Source: Tenacibaculum sp. 190524A02b (GTDB lineage Bacteria > Bacteroidota > Bacteroidia > Flavobacteriales > Flavobacteriaceae). Taken from it: a DNA stretch of 64,000 nucleotides. The DNA is taken from NCBI RefSeq assembly GCF_964036645.1, contig NZ_OZ038525.1, positions 1 through 64,000 of the forward strand, read 5' to 3'. Position 1 is the first letter of the stretch. Every line of letters starts with the position of its first letter. This document shows, piece by piece, positions 35,981-45,487 of the stretch. A model generated the notes under the pieces. The model did not search any database. It saw only the letters and a program-made list of their open reading frames with translations, and had not been told where the DNA came from. The translations under genes were made by a program, and so were the position numbers.

Positions 35981-37513
35981 ATGGCAGGAGGAAAACTATC
36001 ACCAAGGCAAAAGATGATTAACCTGATGTATCTTGTATTCATTGCAATGTTAGCAATGAACATGAGTAAAGAGGTTTTATCAGCTTTTGGATTAATGAAC
36101 GAAAAATTAACTGAAGCTAATCAAAAAGCTTCAGAGAAAAATAAGCTAGGTTATGAAGCCTTAGCACAAAAAGCGTCAGAACAAGCTTTGCAATATGGAG
36201 AAGCTAAAGCAAAAACTGACGAGTTAAAGGTATTAGCTAATGAGTTATATGCATACATTGAGGATTTAAAATCTAAAATGACAGCAGATGTTAAGGACCC
36301 TAAGAAGTACGAGTCTATGGATAAATCTAAGTTTTTAGATGTGTACTTTTTTAAAGGAGGTAAAATTTCTTCTGAAGGAAAGGAATTTGTGTCTAAAATA
36401 GAGGCATTCAGAGATCAAGCAGCTAAATTATTAGAAGGGAAAGAAGTAGCAGATGTTATTTTAGATCGTTTTAATACAGATAAAGAAGAAAACAAGGATA
36501 AGAAGAAAGTTGAATGGTTAAAGTATCACTATGAAGGGTTCCCTTTAATAGCTTCTTTAACTAAGTTAACTCAAATTCAAGCTGATATTAAAGCTACGGA
36601 ATCTGATGCTTTAAGTTCGTTGTTACAAAAAGAATTATCTGCAGCTGTGTCTATGACAAACTATGATGCAATGGTTGTATTTGAAAAGAATGCATATTAT
36701 CCTGGAGAAAAATTATCAGGTAAAATTGTATTAGGTAAAAATGACCCTAACTTAACTGCTGAGAAAGTTATTCTTAACGGTAAAGAAATGTCTGAAGATA
36801 AAATTCAAGCAGGTCAAGTAATTTTAGATGGTCCAGCAGGAGCAGTTGGTGACAAAGAGTTAAAAGGAGAATTCCATTTTAAAGAAGGAGATTCTACTGT
36901 TGTAATTCCAATTAAAGGAGGTTATTCAGTAATTCCTAAGCCAAATGAAGCTGTTATCTCTGCTGATAAAATGAATGTTGTTTATCGTGGTTTAACAAAT
37001 CCATTAACAATATCTATCCCTGGGATTCCTGGTAATAAAGTTAATGCGAGTGCTCCTGGATTAAGAAGAGTAAAAGGCAATAGTTATGCAATGAATCCTG
37101 GAAAAGGAGGAGAAGTAACTATTAGAGTTAGTGGTAAATTACCTAGTGGTGTAACAGTAAGTTCTAACAAAAAGTTTAGAATTAAAGATATTCCACCAGC
37201 AGTAGGTATGGTTCGTAACCAATATGGAACTGTTAAGATGCCTAAAGCAAGTGTAGCTAATGTTAGCGTGGCGGCTGGATTACCAGACTTTTTATTTGAT
37301 TTAAAATTAAATGTATCTAGCTTTAAAATAAAAATTCCTGGACAAGTTACAATACCTGTGAACGGAACACGTTTAAGTGCTAGAGCTAGAAAGGCTTTAG
37401 GTAGAGCACGAAGAAATGATGTAATATCTATTTTTGATATCAAAGCATCAGTATCAGGTTCAAACTATAAAATTAGAAAAGTTTTACCTGTAAATATTGA
37501 AATTACAAATTAA
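35981..37513 (+). CDS. gldM: T9SS motor subunit GldM
   Basis: Partner of GldL. The N-terminus SPRQKMINLMYLVFIAMLAMN is the single transmembrane helix that threads the GldL ring. The rest is a long periplasmic shaft of helical and beta domains that reaches the GldK-GldN ring, and the C-terminal beta domains contain FRIKDIPPAVGMV and related strands. The 510 residues are complete. It is in the operon between gldL and gldN. Confidence 0.97.
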   Translation: MAGGKLSPRQKMINLMYLVFIAMLAMNMSKEVLSAFGLMNEKLTEANQKASEKNKLGYEALAQKASEQALQYGEAKAKTDELKVLANELYAYIEDLKSKMTADVKDPKKYESMDKSKFLDVYFFKGGKISSEGKEFVSKIEAFRDQAAKLLEGKEVADVILDRFNTDKEENKDKKKVEWLKYHYEGFPLIASLTKLTQIQADIKATESDALSSLLQKELSAAVSMTNYDAMVVFEKNAYYPGEKLSGKIVLGKNDPNLTAEKVILNGKEMSEDKIQAGQVILDGPAGAVGDKELKGEFHFKEGDSTVVIPIKGGYSVIPKPNEAVISADKMNVVYRGLTNPLTISIPGIPGNKVNASAPGLRRVKGNSYAMNPGKGGEVTIRVSGKLPSGVTVSSNKKFRIKDIPPAVGMVRNQYGTVKMPKASVANVSVAAGLPDFLFDLKLNVSSFKIKIPGQVTIPVNGTRLSARARKALGRARRNDVISIFDIKASVSGSNYKIRKVLPVNIEITN

Positions 37514-37532
37514 TAAGTAAAATAAGAAGAGT

Positions 37533-38396
37533 ATGAATTGGAAGCGTTTTTATTTGGTTGCACTAACACTTGTAGTAACAAGTTTTGCAAGTGCACAGGC
37601 AAACCTTTTAAATGCTAAAAAGGTAAGCGAAATTGGATTTAAATCTGAAGAACAAATAGCTTCAGAAGATGATAGACCTTTGCCTTATGGGCATATTACA
37701 GATAGAGATGTATTATGGTCAAAAGTTGTATGGGAGTATGTAGACTTAAATCAAAAGTTAAATTTACCTTATTATTATCCAATTGATACGACTGGAGCAG
37801 GAAATAACAGACGTTCTTTATTTGATTCTTTATTAAAAGGAATTAGAGATGGTGAAATAAAAGAAGTATATGATGATTCTTATTTTACCACAAGAATTGG
37901 AATGGAGGAGATAAAACAAGTGACAGAAAATGAACGTGATGATGGGTATGGTAATATGGATCCGTATTTTATTAGATCTGAGGATATTAGAGGGTACTTG
38001 TTAAAAGGTATTTGGTATTTTGATAAGCGTCAAGGTGAGTTAAAATATCGTATGTTGGCTATTGCTCCAATGGGACCTGATGTGCAAGTTTTAGGAGTTG
38101 AGGAAATAGATGATAAAGATAGTGTGTATGAATTGTTTTGGGTTTTCTATCCAGATGCTAGAAATACATTACACAAGTCTAAAGTATTCAATCCATTGAA
38201 TTCTGCTCAACCCATATCTTATGATAACTTATTAAATGCACGTAGATTTAATTCTACTATTGTAAAGGAAGAAAACCTTTATGGAGATAGAGAAATTAAA
38301 GATTATATACGTGGAAACTCGTTATTCCAATTGCTTGAAGCAAACAGAATTAAAGAAGGAATTCGAGATAGAGAAATGGATATGTGGAATTATTAA
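37533..38396 (+). CDS. gldN: Gliding motility / T9SS ring protein GldN
   Basis: Periplasmic protein that assembles with the lipoprotein GldK under the outer membrane; it is needed for T9SS export and gliding. A signal peptide (leader ending TSFASAQA) is followed by family phrases such as DRPLPYGHITDRDVLWSKVVWE, RGYLLKGIWYFDKRQGELKYR and LFWVFYPDARNTLHK. The 287 residues fit a single GldN. It ends the operon and is followed at once by a strong terminator. Confidence 0.97.
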   Translation: MNWKRFYLVALTLVVTSFASAQANLLNAKKVSEIGFKSEEQIASEDDRPLPYGHITDRDVLWSKVVWEYVDLNQKLNLPYYYPIDTTGAGNNRRSLFDSLLKGIRDGEIKEVYDDSYFTTRIGMEEIKQVTENERDDGYGNMDPYFIRSEDIRGYLLKGIWYFDKRQGELKYRMLAIAPMGPDVQVLGVEEIDDKDSVYELFWVFYPDARNTLHKSKVFNPLNSAQPISYDNLLNARRFNSTIVKEENLYGDREIKDYIRGNSLFQLLEANRIKEGIRDREMDMWNY

Positions 38397-38410
38397 AAAA
38401 TTAAATTAAA

Positions 38411-38448
38411 AAGAGGACAGTCCTCATAAAACTGTTCTCTTTTTTTTT
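38411..38448 (+). terminator. Terminator of gldKLMN
   Basis: Eleven-base stem AAGAGGACAGT (38411-38421) / ACTGTTCTCTT (38431-38441) with one G-U pair, followed by a run of T residues. It lies 14 bases after the gldN stop codon. Confidence 0.9.
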
Positions 38449-38612
38449 AATACTGCTATGAAATCAAAAATTGTTAATTAATATAAGTAATCTATAGTTT
38501 TAGATTAAAAGCCACTCACTTATTAGAGTTTTTTTTGATTAAAATAGAAGTGTTTATAGTATTTTATAATTAACGCTCTAGTTATGAAAGAGCATCAAAA
38601 ATCAATTTTATT

Positions 38613-38996
38613 ATGAAAAAAGTATTTTTTTTGTCAGCTGCACTATTGACAGGTTTGGCGCTTATGTCTTTTGATAAAGAGACTAATTTAAACGATGATA
38701 ATTCATCAGAAGATTCAACAGCATTTTGTACAATAAATCATAAACGCTACGCTACTGATTCAGATGGTACTAGGTATTTAGTTTATGAAAGAGTAGAGTC
38801 TTGTGATGGAAAGTATGTTATTAGATATATACATGGAACTGGTCCTACAGGAAGAATTTCTGAACAGTCCATTAGAGATGAAAGAGAAGGTCCTGAAATG
38901 GAAGGGGTTGAAGGAGAGCCTCCTACAGAAAAACAATCAATACAAGCTCCCAATGCTAAAGGTTTTTTAAATAAATTATTAAATATTGGTAGTTAG
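38613..38996 (+). CDS. Small exported protein of unknown function
   Basis: A 127-residue protein with a signal peptide (MKKVFFLSAALLTGLALMS). The mature part is acidic and has two cysteines (AFCTINHKRY and VESCDGKYV) that could form a disulfide, and a Pro/Glu-rich end. No family is recognised. It is transcribed alone after gldN and ends in a strong hairpin (39047-39076). Confidence 0.6.
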   Translation: MKKVFFLSAALLTGLALMSFDKETNLNDDNSSEDSTAFCTINHKRYATDSDGTRYLVYERVESCDGKYVIRYIHGTGPTGRISEQSIRDEREGPEMEGVEGEPPTEKQSIQAPNAKGFLNKLLNIGS

Positions 38997-39046
38997 TTTT
39001 TAAACATTTTAATATATAAAATAAGGAAATAATATTATTTTATATT

Positions 39047-39077
39047 AAAGGTAGCAATTCAAAATTGCTACCTTTTG
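39047..39077 (+). terminator. Terminator that overlaps the next promoter
   Basis: Perfect 13-bp stem AAAGGTAGCAATT (39047-39059) / AATTGCTACCTTT (39063-39075) with a 3-base loop and a following T. Its right arm contains the TTG (39065-39067) that is the apparent -33 element of the next gene. Confidence 0.85.
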
Positions 39078-39085
39078 TTTCTGAC

Positions 39086-39093
39086 TACATTTG
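39086..39093 (+). promoter_or_regulatory. -7 element giving a probable leaderless mRNA
   Basis: TACATTTG matches TAnnTTTG, with TTG (39065-39067) 18 bases upstream. The start codon at 39100 lies 6 bases after the element, so transcription should begin at or next to the ATG. Confidence 0.6.
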
Positions 39094-39099
39094 CAAAAT

Positions 39100-40155
39100 A
39101 TGAGAGAAGTTGATTATATAATTGTAGGGTTAGGACTAGCTGGTTTAGCTTTTGTAGAAAAGTTATTAGAAAATAATTTAAGTTTTGTAGTTTTTGAAGA
39201 TGCCTCAGAGGTTTCCTCAATAGTTGCTGGAGGTGTATACAATCCTGTCATCTTAAAAAGGTTTACACCAGCGTGGAATGGTCATAAGCAATTAGTATAT
39301 GCATTACCTTTTTATGAAAAAATAGAAAAGAGATTACAAGTAAATTTTGATACTAAGTTTACAACAAGAAAGGTTTTTAACTCCATTTCAGACCAAAATA
39401 ATTGGTTTACTGCTTTAGATAAACCTAATTTGTCATTATATATGAAGTCTGATATATTAAGAGATACTTTGGAAGGAGTATATGGTGATTTTGGTTTTGG
39501 AGAACTAGAGGGAACTGGAAAAATTGATACAAAACTTTTATTGGACAGCTATAAAAAAGATTTAGAAGAAAAAGGAAATTTAATTAGTGAAAGTTTTGTT
39601 TATGATAATTTAAAAATAGAAAAAGAACTATTGAATTATGAAAATATAAAAGCTAAAAAAATTGTTTTTAGCGAAGGTTATGGTTTAAAAAGAAATCCTT
39701 ATTTCAATTACTTACCTTTAATGGGAACCAAAGGAGAGACGTTAACTATTATAGCTCCTGATTTAAATATTGACTTTTTATTAAAATCTAGTGTTTTTGT
39801 TTTGCCTTTAGGAAATGATAAATATAAAGTAGGAGCCACTTTTAATTGGACGGATAAAACTTCTTTACCAACAGAAGAAGGAAAAGAAGAACTAGTTAAA
39901 AAGCTAGAAAAAGTAATTTCAGTGCCTTATAAAATTATAGAGCAATCTGCAGGAATTAGACCTACAATAAAAGATAGAAAACCTTTAGTAGGAAAACATC
40001 CAGAATATGAAAATTTAGCAATTTTAAATGGATTAGGGACAAGAGGCGTCATGATAGCGCCAACTATTGCAAACAATCTGTTTAATCACCTAGAAAGCGG
40101 AATAGCTTTAGATAAAGAAATAAACATTACACGTTTTCAACAAAAAACAACCTAA
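39100..40155 (+). CDS. FAD-dependent oxidoreductase, D-amino-acid-oxidase (DAO) family
   Basis: A flavoenzyme of 351 residues. The N-terminal Rossmann motif YIIVGLGLAGLAFVEKLL fits GxGxxG, followed by the acidic strand end FVVFE and the DAO-family segment IVAGGVYNPVILKRFTPAW. The C-terminal part has SAGIRPTIKDRKPLVGKHP and NGLGTRGVMIAP, the second FAD-contact region. I chose ATG 39100 over the upstream TTG at 39091 because that TTG is inside the -7 promoter element. Substrate unknown; an amine or amino-acid oxidation is the family norm. Confidence 0.85.
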   Translation: MREVDYIIVGLGLAGLAFVEKLLENNLSFVVFEDASEVSSIVAGGVYNPVILKRFTPAWNGHKQLVYALPFYEKIEKRLQVNFDTKFTTRKVFNSISDQNNWFTALDKPNLSLYMKSDILRDTLEGVYGDFGFGELEGTGKIDTKLLLDSYKKDLEEKGNLISESFVYDNLKIEKELLNYENIKAKKIVFSEGYGLKRNPYFNYLPLMGTKGETLTIIAPDLNIDFLLKSSVFVLPLGNDKYKVGATFNWTDKTSLPTEEGKEELVKKLEKVISVPYKIIEQSAGIRPTIKDRKPLVGKHPEYENLAILNGLGTRGVMIAPTIANNLFNHLESGIALDKEINITRFQQKTT

Positions 40156-40317
40156 CTATACAAGATAATTAGATTGCTCATTTGTGTAGTAGTTTGAATA
40201 GATATCCAGCCCCCCGAAAGAATAAATAGATGCTACTACGGTTGTTTATTAGAAATTAATACTCAAATTAACTAATAAAATTAGGATTAATCGTGGGTAT
40301 TAATACCCATAATTGGT

Positions 40318-40947
40318 TTACGTAAATAAGTGTTTATTTTTTTGAGTCCATAATAATAAAGCACCAGTTTTTGGAAGTAAATCTAATTTTAAAATAATTT
40401 TACTTCTATATTTTTCAATAGTTCTAGGAGATAAAAATAAGAGGCGTCCAATTTCTTTATTCGTTTTGTGTTCTGAAACTAATTTTAAAATCCTTCTTTC
40501 AGCAAGTGTAAACTCTTTTAAAACATTTTCATTATCTTCAGTAAAGTTCAGTGCATTTTTAATTTTCTGGCTAAAAAATGGTGTATTATTAAGGACAGAC
40601 CTTATACACAAATCAATTTCTTCCAAAGCAAATTCTTTCAAAATATATCCATAAATATTACATTTCTTAGCTTGTAGATATAGTTGAACTTCTTTATGAA
40701 GTGTTATTAAAATAATTTTAGAATCTATATTTTGTTTTAAACATTCTTTAGCTATTTCTATACCTGTTAATTGGGGCATTTCAACATCTAGAATAGCTAT
40801 TGAAGGTTGATTTTTTAATAGAAAATTTAAGGCAGATTTACCATTATTTCCAGTACCAACAATATTGTATTCTTTTTCTATTAATAAATCTTTCAGACCT
40901 TTAATTAAAATAGGATGGTCATCAGCTATGTAAATACTTGGTTTCAT
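40318..40947 (-). CDS. NarL/LuxR-type response regulator
   Basis: A 209-residue DNA-binding response regulator. The receiver domain (about 1-120) has the acidic pocket ADDHP and the phosphorylation site in AILDVEMPQ, the LITLH switch and the LKEFA lysine. The C-terminal LuxR helix-turn-helix is EFTLAERRILKLVSEHKTNKEIGRLLFLSPRTIEKY, described in two parts: the recognition helix begins at TNKEIG. Its ATG overlaps the stop of the upstream kinase gene by 4 bases (ATGA), so the two are coupled and form one two-component system. The target genes are unknown. Confidence 0.93.
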   Translation of the reverse strand: MKPSIYIADDHPILIKGLKDLLIEKEYNIVGTGNNGKSALNFLLKNQPSIAILDVEMPQLTGIEIAKECLKQNIDSKIILITLHKEVQLYLQAKKCNIYGYILKEFALEEIDLCIRSVLNNTPFFSQKIKNALNFTEDNENVLKEFTLAERRILKLVSEHKTNKEIGRLLFLSPRTIEKYRSKIILKLDLLPKTGALLLWTQKNKHLFT

Positions 40948-42950
40948 ATTTTAGGGATTGAAATTTCTATTTTAGTTCCTTTATATATCTTAGAACTTAT
41001 TTTGAGGTTTCCTTGTAAAAAGTTAACTCTATTTTTAATGTTTTTTAACCCTAGACTTTTATAGTCTTTATAACGGTCACAATAATCAAAACCAACACCA
41101 TTATCTTCAACCGTCAATAAAATTTTTTTATGATTATTTATAATGCTAACTTTTCCAGAATCTGCTTTAGAATGTTTAATTATATTATTCAGACATTCTT
41201 GTATGATTCTATATATATTCATTTCTTTTTTAGAGCTTAATAAGTCATCTATATTATCAATATCACCAAAAATTAAAGTTTTTTTATAATGTTTATCCAT
41301 TTCGTCAATTAAAGTATGAATGGATTTTGTGATACCAATTTGTTTTATTTGTAACGGCTGTAGGTTTCTTGAAATAACACGAATTTCATTAATAGCGTCA
41401 TCTATTAGTTTACAACTTTTTTGATCTTTATTTAATAAAACTTGATTTTTAACTAACAATAATTTATGACCTAAACTGTCATGCATATCTTTAGAAACTC
41501 TTTTTCGTTCATTATCAAGAAATGAAAGTAGGTTTTGTGAATAGGAGTTTTGAAGTTTTTGTTTTCTTTTTAAGTATAAATGATTTAAGAAAAAATAAAT
41601 AAGAACAATAATAAAAATGCTACTTAATGATAAAACCAAAAATAATAATTGCTTATTTTTCTTATCCTTTTTAAGGTTATTAATGTCTGCTTTTTGCTCA
41701 ATTATTTTTTGTTCTTTAAGTTTTGTTTCATGCTGTGTTTGATAATAGTATAGAATATTTAATTTTTCCCTATTAAAAAGTGAATCTTTAATTTTATTAT
41801 ATGAAGTATAATAGTTTAAAGCCTTAGGTAAATTATTTTGAGCTTTGTGTATTTTATAAAGTAGTTTGTTAGCATCAATAATATTTTGAGTATAATTTTG
41901 TTGTATGGCTTCTTTTAAATTATTCTCAGCAAGTATAAGAGCCTCAGCTAAAGCTCCAGTTTTAAATAAATAGAAACTTTTTAGTTTTTGGAAATAATAG
42001 AAGTTATCGTTTTCATTGCTCTTAACATTATCTTGAGCTTTTTGAAAATAAAAAGTAGCCTTAGAGAAATTATCAATTTCTAAATAATATTGAGCAATAT
42101 CACAATAGATAAAGGATAAATTATGAAATTCATCTTTTTCATTTTCAGCAATGGATACCGCTTTTTTTAGATAGAATTCTTGTTGATCAAACTGTTTATT
42201 ATTTTTATAATCTTTAGCTAGGTTTAAATAATCATTAGAAAGTCCTTGAGTAAAACTTTGTTTTATTTTTTCATCAATTAACTTTTGACGCTCTTTAATT
42301 GTTTTTTCTATAAGGTTATTCACTCCATGAATATTTATAATAGAAGATTTGGTATAGAAAGTATACGCTGTATCACCTAAATTGGTATAATAATCTAAAG
42401 CATGTTCAAAACTACTTAATGCTTTATAGAAGTTGTTAATGTTATAATAAGCCTGTCCCCTAAAAAATAAAGCATCTGCGGTATGAATTGAATCTTTATG
42501 AGTAAATGTATTAATAGCTAATGAGTAGTTGTCAATAGCCTTATTATAGTTTTTTCCATTAAAAAATATACCTCCCTTTTTTAAGTATATACTACCTAAA
42601 AGAAAAGAATCATTAACATGGTGTTTAATTTTTTCAAGTTTCTCAATAATTTTAAAAGCCTTTTTCCTTTGCCCAAAATAATTATTAACATAGTAAATAA
42701 CCTTAATGCCTTTATTTATAGCTTCTTGATGTTGTTGAGATTTAATGGCTAAATCTATATATTCATCATAGTAACCAACCATACGTTTTAGTTGATTGTT
42801 AGATTTAGTAACATTAATAAGGCTGTCTAATCTTTTTAATTTGAGTTTGTTTATCTGGGTTGTATCAATTTTTTGTGATAAAGCACCACTTTCTTGAACA
42901 AAAACAACATTAAAAACCAGACTCAATATGAAAGTAGTGTATAACTTCAT
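40944..42950 (-). CDS. TPR sensor histidine kinase (HisKA_3 type)
   Basis: A 668-residue kinase with a signal peptide. A large periplasmic TPR region (about 30-400) includes GGIFFNGKNYNKAIDNYSLA, followed by one transmembrane helix (about 433-455). The dimerisation/phosphoacceptor segment is NERKRVSKDMHDSLGHKLL with its conserved His, and an HATPase_c domain has NNIIKHSKADSG and VEDNGVGFD. HisKA_3 kinases pair with NarL-type regulators, and the partner follows with a 4-base overlap. The TPR domain probably senses a peptide or protein in the periplasm; this is inferred. Confidence 0.92.
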   Translation of the reverse strand: MKLYTTFILSLVFNVVFVQESGALSQKIDTTQINKLKLKRLDSLINVTKSNNQLKRMVGYYDEYIDLAIKSQQHQEAINKGIKVIYYVNNYFGQRKKAFKIIEKLEKIKHHVNDSFLLGSIYLKKGGIFFNGKNYNKAIDNYSLAINTFTHKDSIHTADALFFRGQAYYNINNFYKALSSFEHALDYYTNLGDTAYTFYTKSSIINIHGVNNLIEKTIKERQKLIDEKIKQSFTQGLSNDYLNLAKDYKNNKQFDQQEFYLKKAVSIAENEKDEFHNLSFIYCDIAQYYLEIDNFSKATFYFQKAQDNVKSNENDNFYYFQKLKSFYLFKTGALAEALILAENNLKEAIQQNYTQNIIDANKLLYKIHKAQNNLPKALNYYTSYNKIKDSLFNREKLNILYYYQTQHETKLKEQKIIEQKADINNLKKDKKNKQLLFLVLSLSSIFIIVLIYFFLNHLYLKRKQKLQNSYSQNLLSFLDNERKRVSKDMHDSLGHKLLLVKNQVLLNKDQKSCKLIDDAINEIRVISRNLQPLQIKQIGITKSIHTLIDEMDKHYKKTLIFGDIDNIDDLLSSKKEMNIYRIIQECLNNIIKHSKADSGKVSIINNHKKILLTVEDNGVGFDYCDRYKDYKSLGLKNIKNRVNFLQGNLKISSKIYKGTKIEISIPKI

Positions 42951-43058
42951 ATGAATAATTTTTAATTATAAAATATCTATGTTGAAGATAGTGGGGAGAC
43001 TATAGTCCTAAATATAATAAAAAAATCTTATAGTGTTAATAAAAAGTTAAAATAAAGT

Positions 43059-43430
43059 TTAACTTTTTTGATATTTCACAAAAATGTTAATCCATATTAT
43101 TCTAGATAAGCGCAAGCTAAAAGGAGTTAATAATAAAGAAACAATAATAACAGTAATGAAACTTTGGAGAATGGTTAAACCAATAAATAATTTTGAAATA
43201 ATAAAAACTCCCACGAATAAAGCTACTGCAATAGCATAGTTAACATACATAGCACCAAAATAAAAAGAAGGTTCCATCATGTATTTTAAGCCACAATTTG
43301 GACAGTTCTCATGTAAAGTAGTCACTTTTTTGGGGTTTAAAGTTACACGATACTTGAAAAAATCACCTTTGTGACATTTAGGGCATTTATTTCTAAAAAT
43401 GCTATATAATTTATTGCCTTTACCAAACAT
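43059..43430 (-). CDS. DUF983 membrane protein
   Basis: A 123-residue protein. An N-terminal zinc-ribbon-like pair (RNKCPKCHKGDFF and HENCPNCGLKYM, CxxC-x~20-CxxC) precedes two transmembrane helices (about 66-112). This matches DUF983, common in Bacteroidota and Alphaproteobacteria, sometimes near cytochrome oxidase genes. I took ATG 43428-43430 (MFGKGNKLYSIFRNKC) rather than the upstream candidate, which adds an odd hydrophobic run. It is transcribed away from the ABC-F gene. Function unknown. Confidence 0.85.
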   Translation of the reverse strand: MFGKGNKLYSIFRNKCPKCHKGDFFKYRVTLNPKKVTTLHENCPNCGLKYMMEPSFYFGAMYVNYAIAVALFVGVFIISKLFIGLTILQSFITVIIVSLLLTPFSLRLSRIIWINIFVKYQKS

Positions 43431-43507
43431 ATAAAGAAGTATAAGTTTAATTAACTGATTCGTTTTTGTAAGTTTGTGCAAATTTCAACAAAAACAAAAT
43501 CGTAGCT

Positions 43508-43523
43508 TGTAACAAGTGTTACA
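43508..43523. promoter_or_regulatory. 16-bp palindrome, possible operator
   Basis: TGTAAC-AAGT-GTTACA is an inverted repeat in the short gap between the divergent DUF983 and ABC-F genes, 27 bases before the ABC-F ATG. The shape suits a dimeric repressor site; no cognate regulator is adjacent. Confidence 0.4.
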
Positions 43524-43549
43524 AATTTACGGTAATTACTTCTATAAAT

Positions 43550-45469
43550 ATGCTAAACGTACATAATTTAACAGTCTCTTTTATGGGAACTGATTTGTTT
43601 TCAGGAATTACCTTTAAATTAAATAAAGGAGATAGAATTGGGTTAATAGGAAAGAATGGAGCAGGAAAATCTACTTTGTTAAAAGTCCTAGCAAAAGATA
43701 TTGAAAGTAGTGGAGGAACGATTGCTTTTGATAAAGAAGTAAAAATAGGTTTTTTACGTCAGGATATTGATTTCGTACATGGAAGAACCATTTTAGAAGA
43801 AGCTTACCAAGCATTTACTGAAATTAAAGAAATAGAAGCTGAGTTAGAAGGTATTAATAATCAGTTAGCTGAAAGAACTGATTATGAAAGTGAAAGTTAT
43901 AATCAGCTAATTATAGATTTAAATGAAAAAACAGAGCGTTATGAATTATTAGGAGGTTATAATTACCAAGGAGATACAGAAAAGGTTTTGCAAGGTTTAG
44001 GTTTTCAAAGAGAAGATTTTGATAAACTTACGGATACTTTTTCTGGAGGATGGCGTATGCGTATTGAATTAGCAAAGTTATTATTACAGAATAATGATAT
44101 TTTATTACTGGATGAGCCTACAAACCATTTAGATATTGAATCAATTATTTGGTTAGAAAACTTTTTAAAAAACTATTCAGGAGCAATTGTATTGGTATCG
44201 CATGATAAAATGTTTTTAGATAATGTAACTAATAGAACTATTGAAATATCGTTAGGTCAAATTTACGATTACAAAAAGCCATATACAGAATTTCTAAAGC
44301 TTAGAGCAGAAATAAAAGAAAAACAATTACAAGCTCAGAAAAATCAAGAAAAAGAAATAGAACACACACAAAAACTTATTGAAAAGTTTAGAGCCAAAGC
44401 TAAAAAGGCTTCCATGGCACAATCACTTATAAAAAAATTAGATAAAGTAGAGCGTATAGAAGTAGATCAGGATGATAATGCCGTAATGAATGTTCGCTTT
44501 GAAATATCTAAAGAGCCAGGTAAAATTATTGTAGAGGCTGAAAACTTAGGAAAATGTTATGGAGATAAGCAAGTTTTAGAAAATGTAGATTTATTAATAG
44601 AACGTAATAGTAAAATAGCTTTTGTAGGACAAAATGGTCAAGGAAAATCAACATTAGCTAAAATGATGGTAGGTGAAATTCCTTTTGATGGGAATTTAAA
44701 ATTAGGTCATAATGTTGAAGTAGGATATTTTGCGCAAAACCAATCGGAATATTTGCCACCAGAAAAAACAGTCTTGGAAATAATGGAAGATGCTGCTAAT
44801 GATGGTAACAGAGTAAAGGTTAGAGATATGCTAGGTGCATTTTTATTTGGTGGAGAAGCGGTAGATAAAAAAGCAAAAGTATTATCAGGTGGAGAAAGAA
44901 ACCGTTTGGCATTGTGTAAATTATTACTTTCCCCTTTTAATGTACTAATAATGGATGAGCCTACCAACCATTTAGATATTGCTTCAAAGAATGTATTAAA
45001 ACAAGCACTACAAAATTTTAAAGGAACGCTTATTATTGTTTCACATGACCGTGATTTTTTACAAGGATTAACCTCAACAGTTTATGGGTTCAAAGACAAA
45101 GTAATAAAAGAGTATTTAGGAGATATTGATTATTTCTTAGAGCAACACAAAATGGAGAACCTGCGTGAAGCAGAAAAAAGAACAGTAGTTAAAGAACAAA
45201 AAGATTCTTCTAAAAAAGAAGCTTATAAACTATCTAAAGAACAAGAGAAAGAATTAAAGAAGTTAAAAAATAGATTAGGAAAAATAGAAACTCAGATAGC
45301 AGATTTAGAAGCTGAAATAGAAAAAATAGATTTAGAATTGGCACAGAATTATGAAGAAGTGTCTTCACAACCTAATTTTTTTGAAAGTTATAAAGCTAAA
45401 AAAGCAAAGGTTGATGAGTTGATGGAAGAATGGGAGCAAGTAGAGGAAAAAGTGACTGGATATAATTAG
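43550..45469 (+). CDS. ABC-F family ATPase (ribosome-associated type)
   Basis: Soluble protein of 639 residues with two ABC ATPase domains and no membrane segments. Domain 1 has Walker A GLIGKNGAGKST, signature FSGGWRMRIELAKLL and LLLDEPTNHLD. Domain 2 has AFVGQNGQGKST, LSGGERNRLALCKLL and LIMDEPTNHLD. A charged inter-domain linker (about 250-310) and a C-terminal coiled coil (about 540-639) match the Uup/YfmR/ABCF3 group, which act on stalled or particular ribosome states. Antibiotic resistance is not indicated. A PLP-enzyme gene follows after 18 bases. Confidence 0.93.
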   Translation: MLNVHNLTVSFMGTDLFSGITFKLNKGDRIGLIGKNGAGKSTLLKVLAKDIESSGGTIAFDKEVKIGFLRQDIDFVHGRTILEEAYQAFTEIKEIEAELEGINNQLAERTDYESESYNQLIIDLNEKTERYELLGGYNYQGDTEKVLQGLGFQREDFDKLTDTFSGGWRMRIELAKLLLQNNDILLLDEPTNHLDIESIIWLENFLKNYSGAIVLVSHDKMFLDNVTNRTIEISLGQIYDYKKPYTEFLKLRAEIKEKQLQAQKNQEKEIEHTQKLIEKFRAKAKKASMAQSLIKKLDKVERIEVDQDDNAVMNVRFEISKEPGKIIVEAENLGKCYGDKQVLENVDLLIERNSKIAFVGQNGQGKSTLAKMMVGEIPFDGNLKLGHNVEVGYFAQNQSEYLPPEKTVLEIMEDAANDGNRVKVRDMLGAFLFGGEAVDKKAKVLSGGERNRLALCKLLLSPFNVLIMDEPTNHLDIASKNVLKQALQNFKGTLIIVSHDRDFLQGLTSTVYGFKDKVIKEYLGDIDYFLEQHKMENLREAEKRTVVKEQKDSSKKEAYKLSKEQEKELKKLKNRLGKIETQIADLEAEIEKIDLELAQNYEEVSSQPNFFESYKAKKAKVDELMEEWEQVEEKVTGYN

Positions 45470-45487
45470 TGTTTTCCCTGTTAATTT

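Noticed and set aside
39091..39099. TTG at 39091 as start of the FAD oxidoreductase
   Set aside because: It lies inside the TACATTTG promoter element, and the ATG three codons later gives a standard N-terminus for the family.
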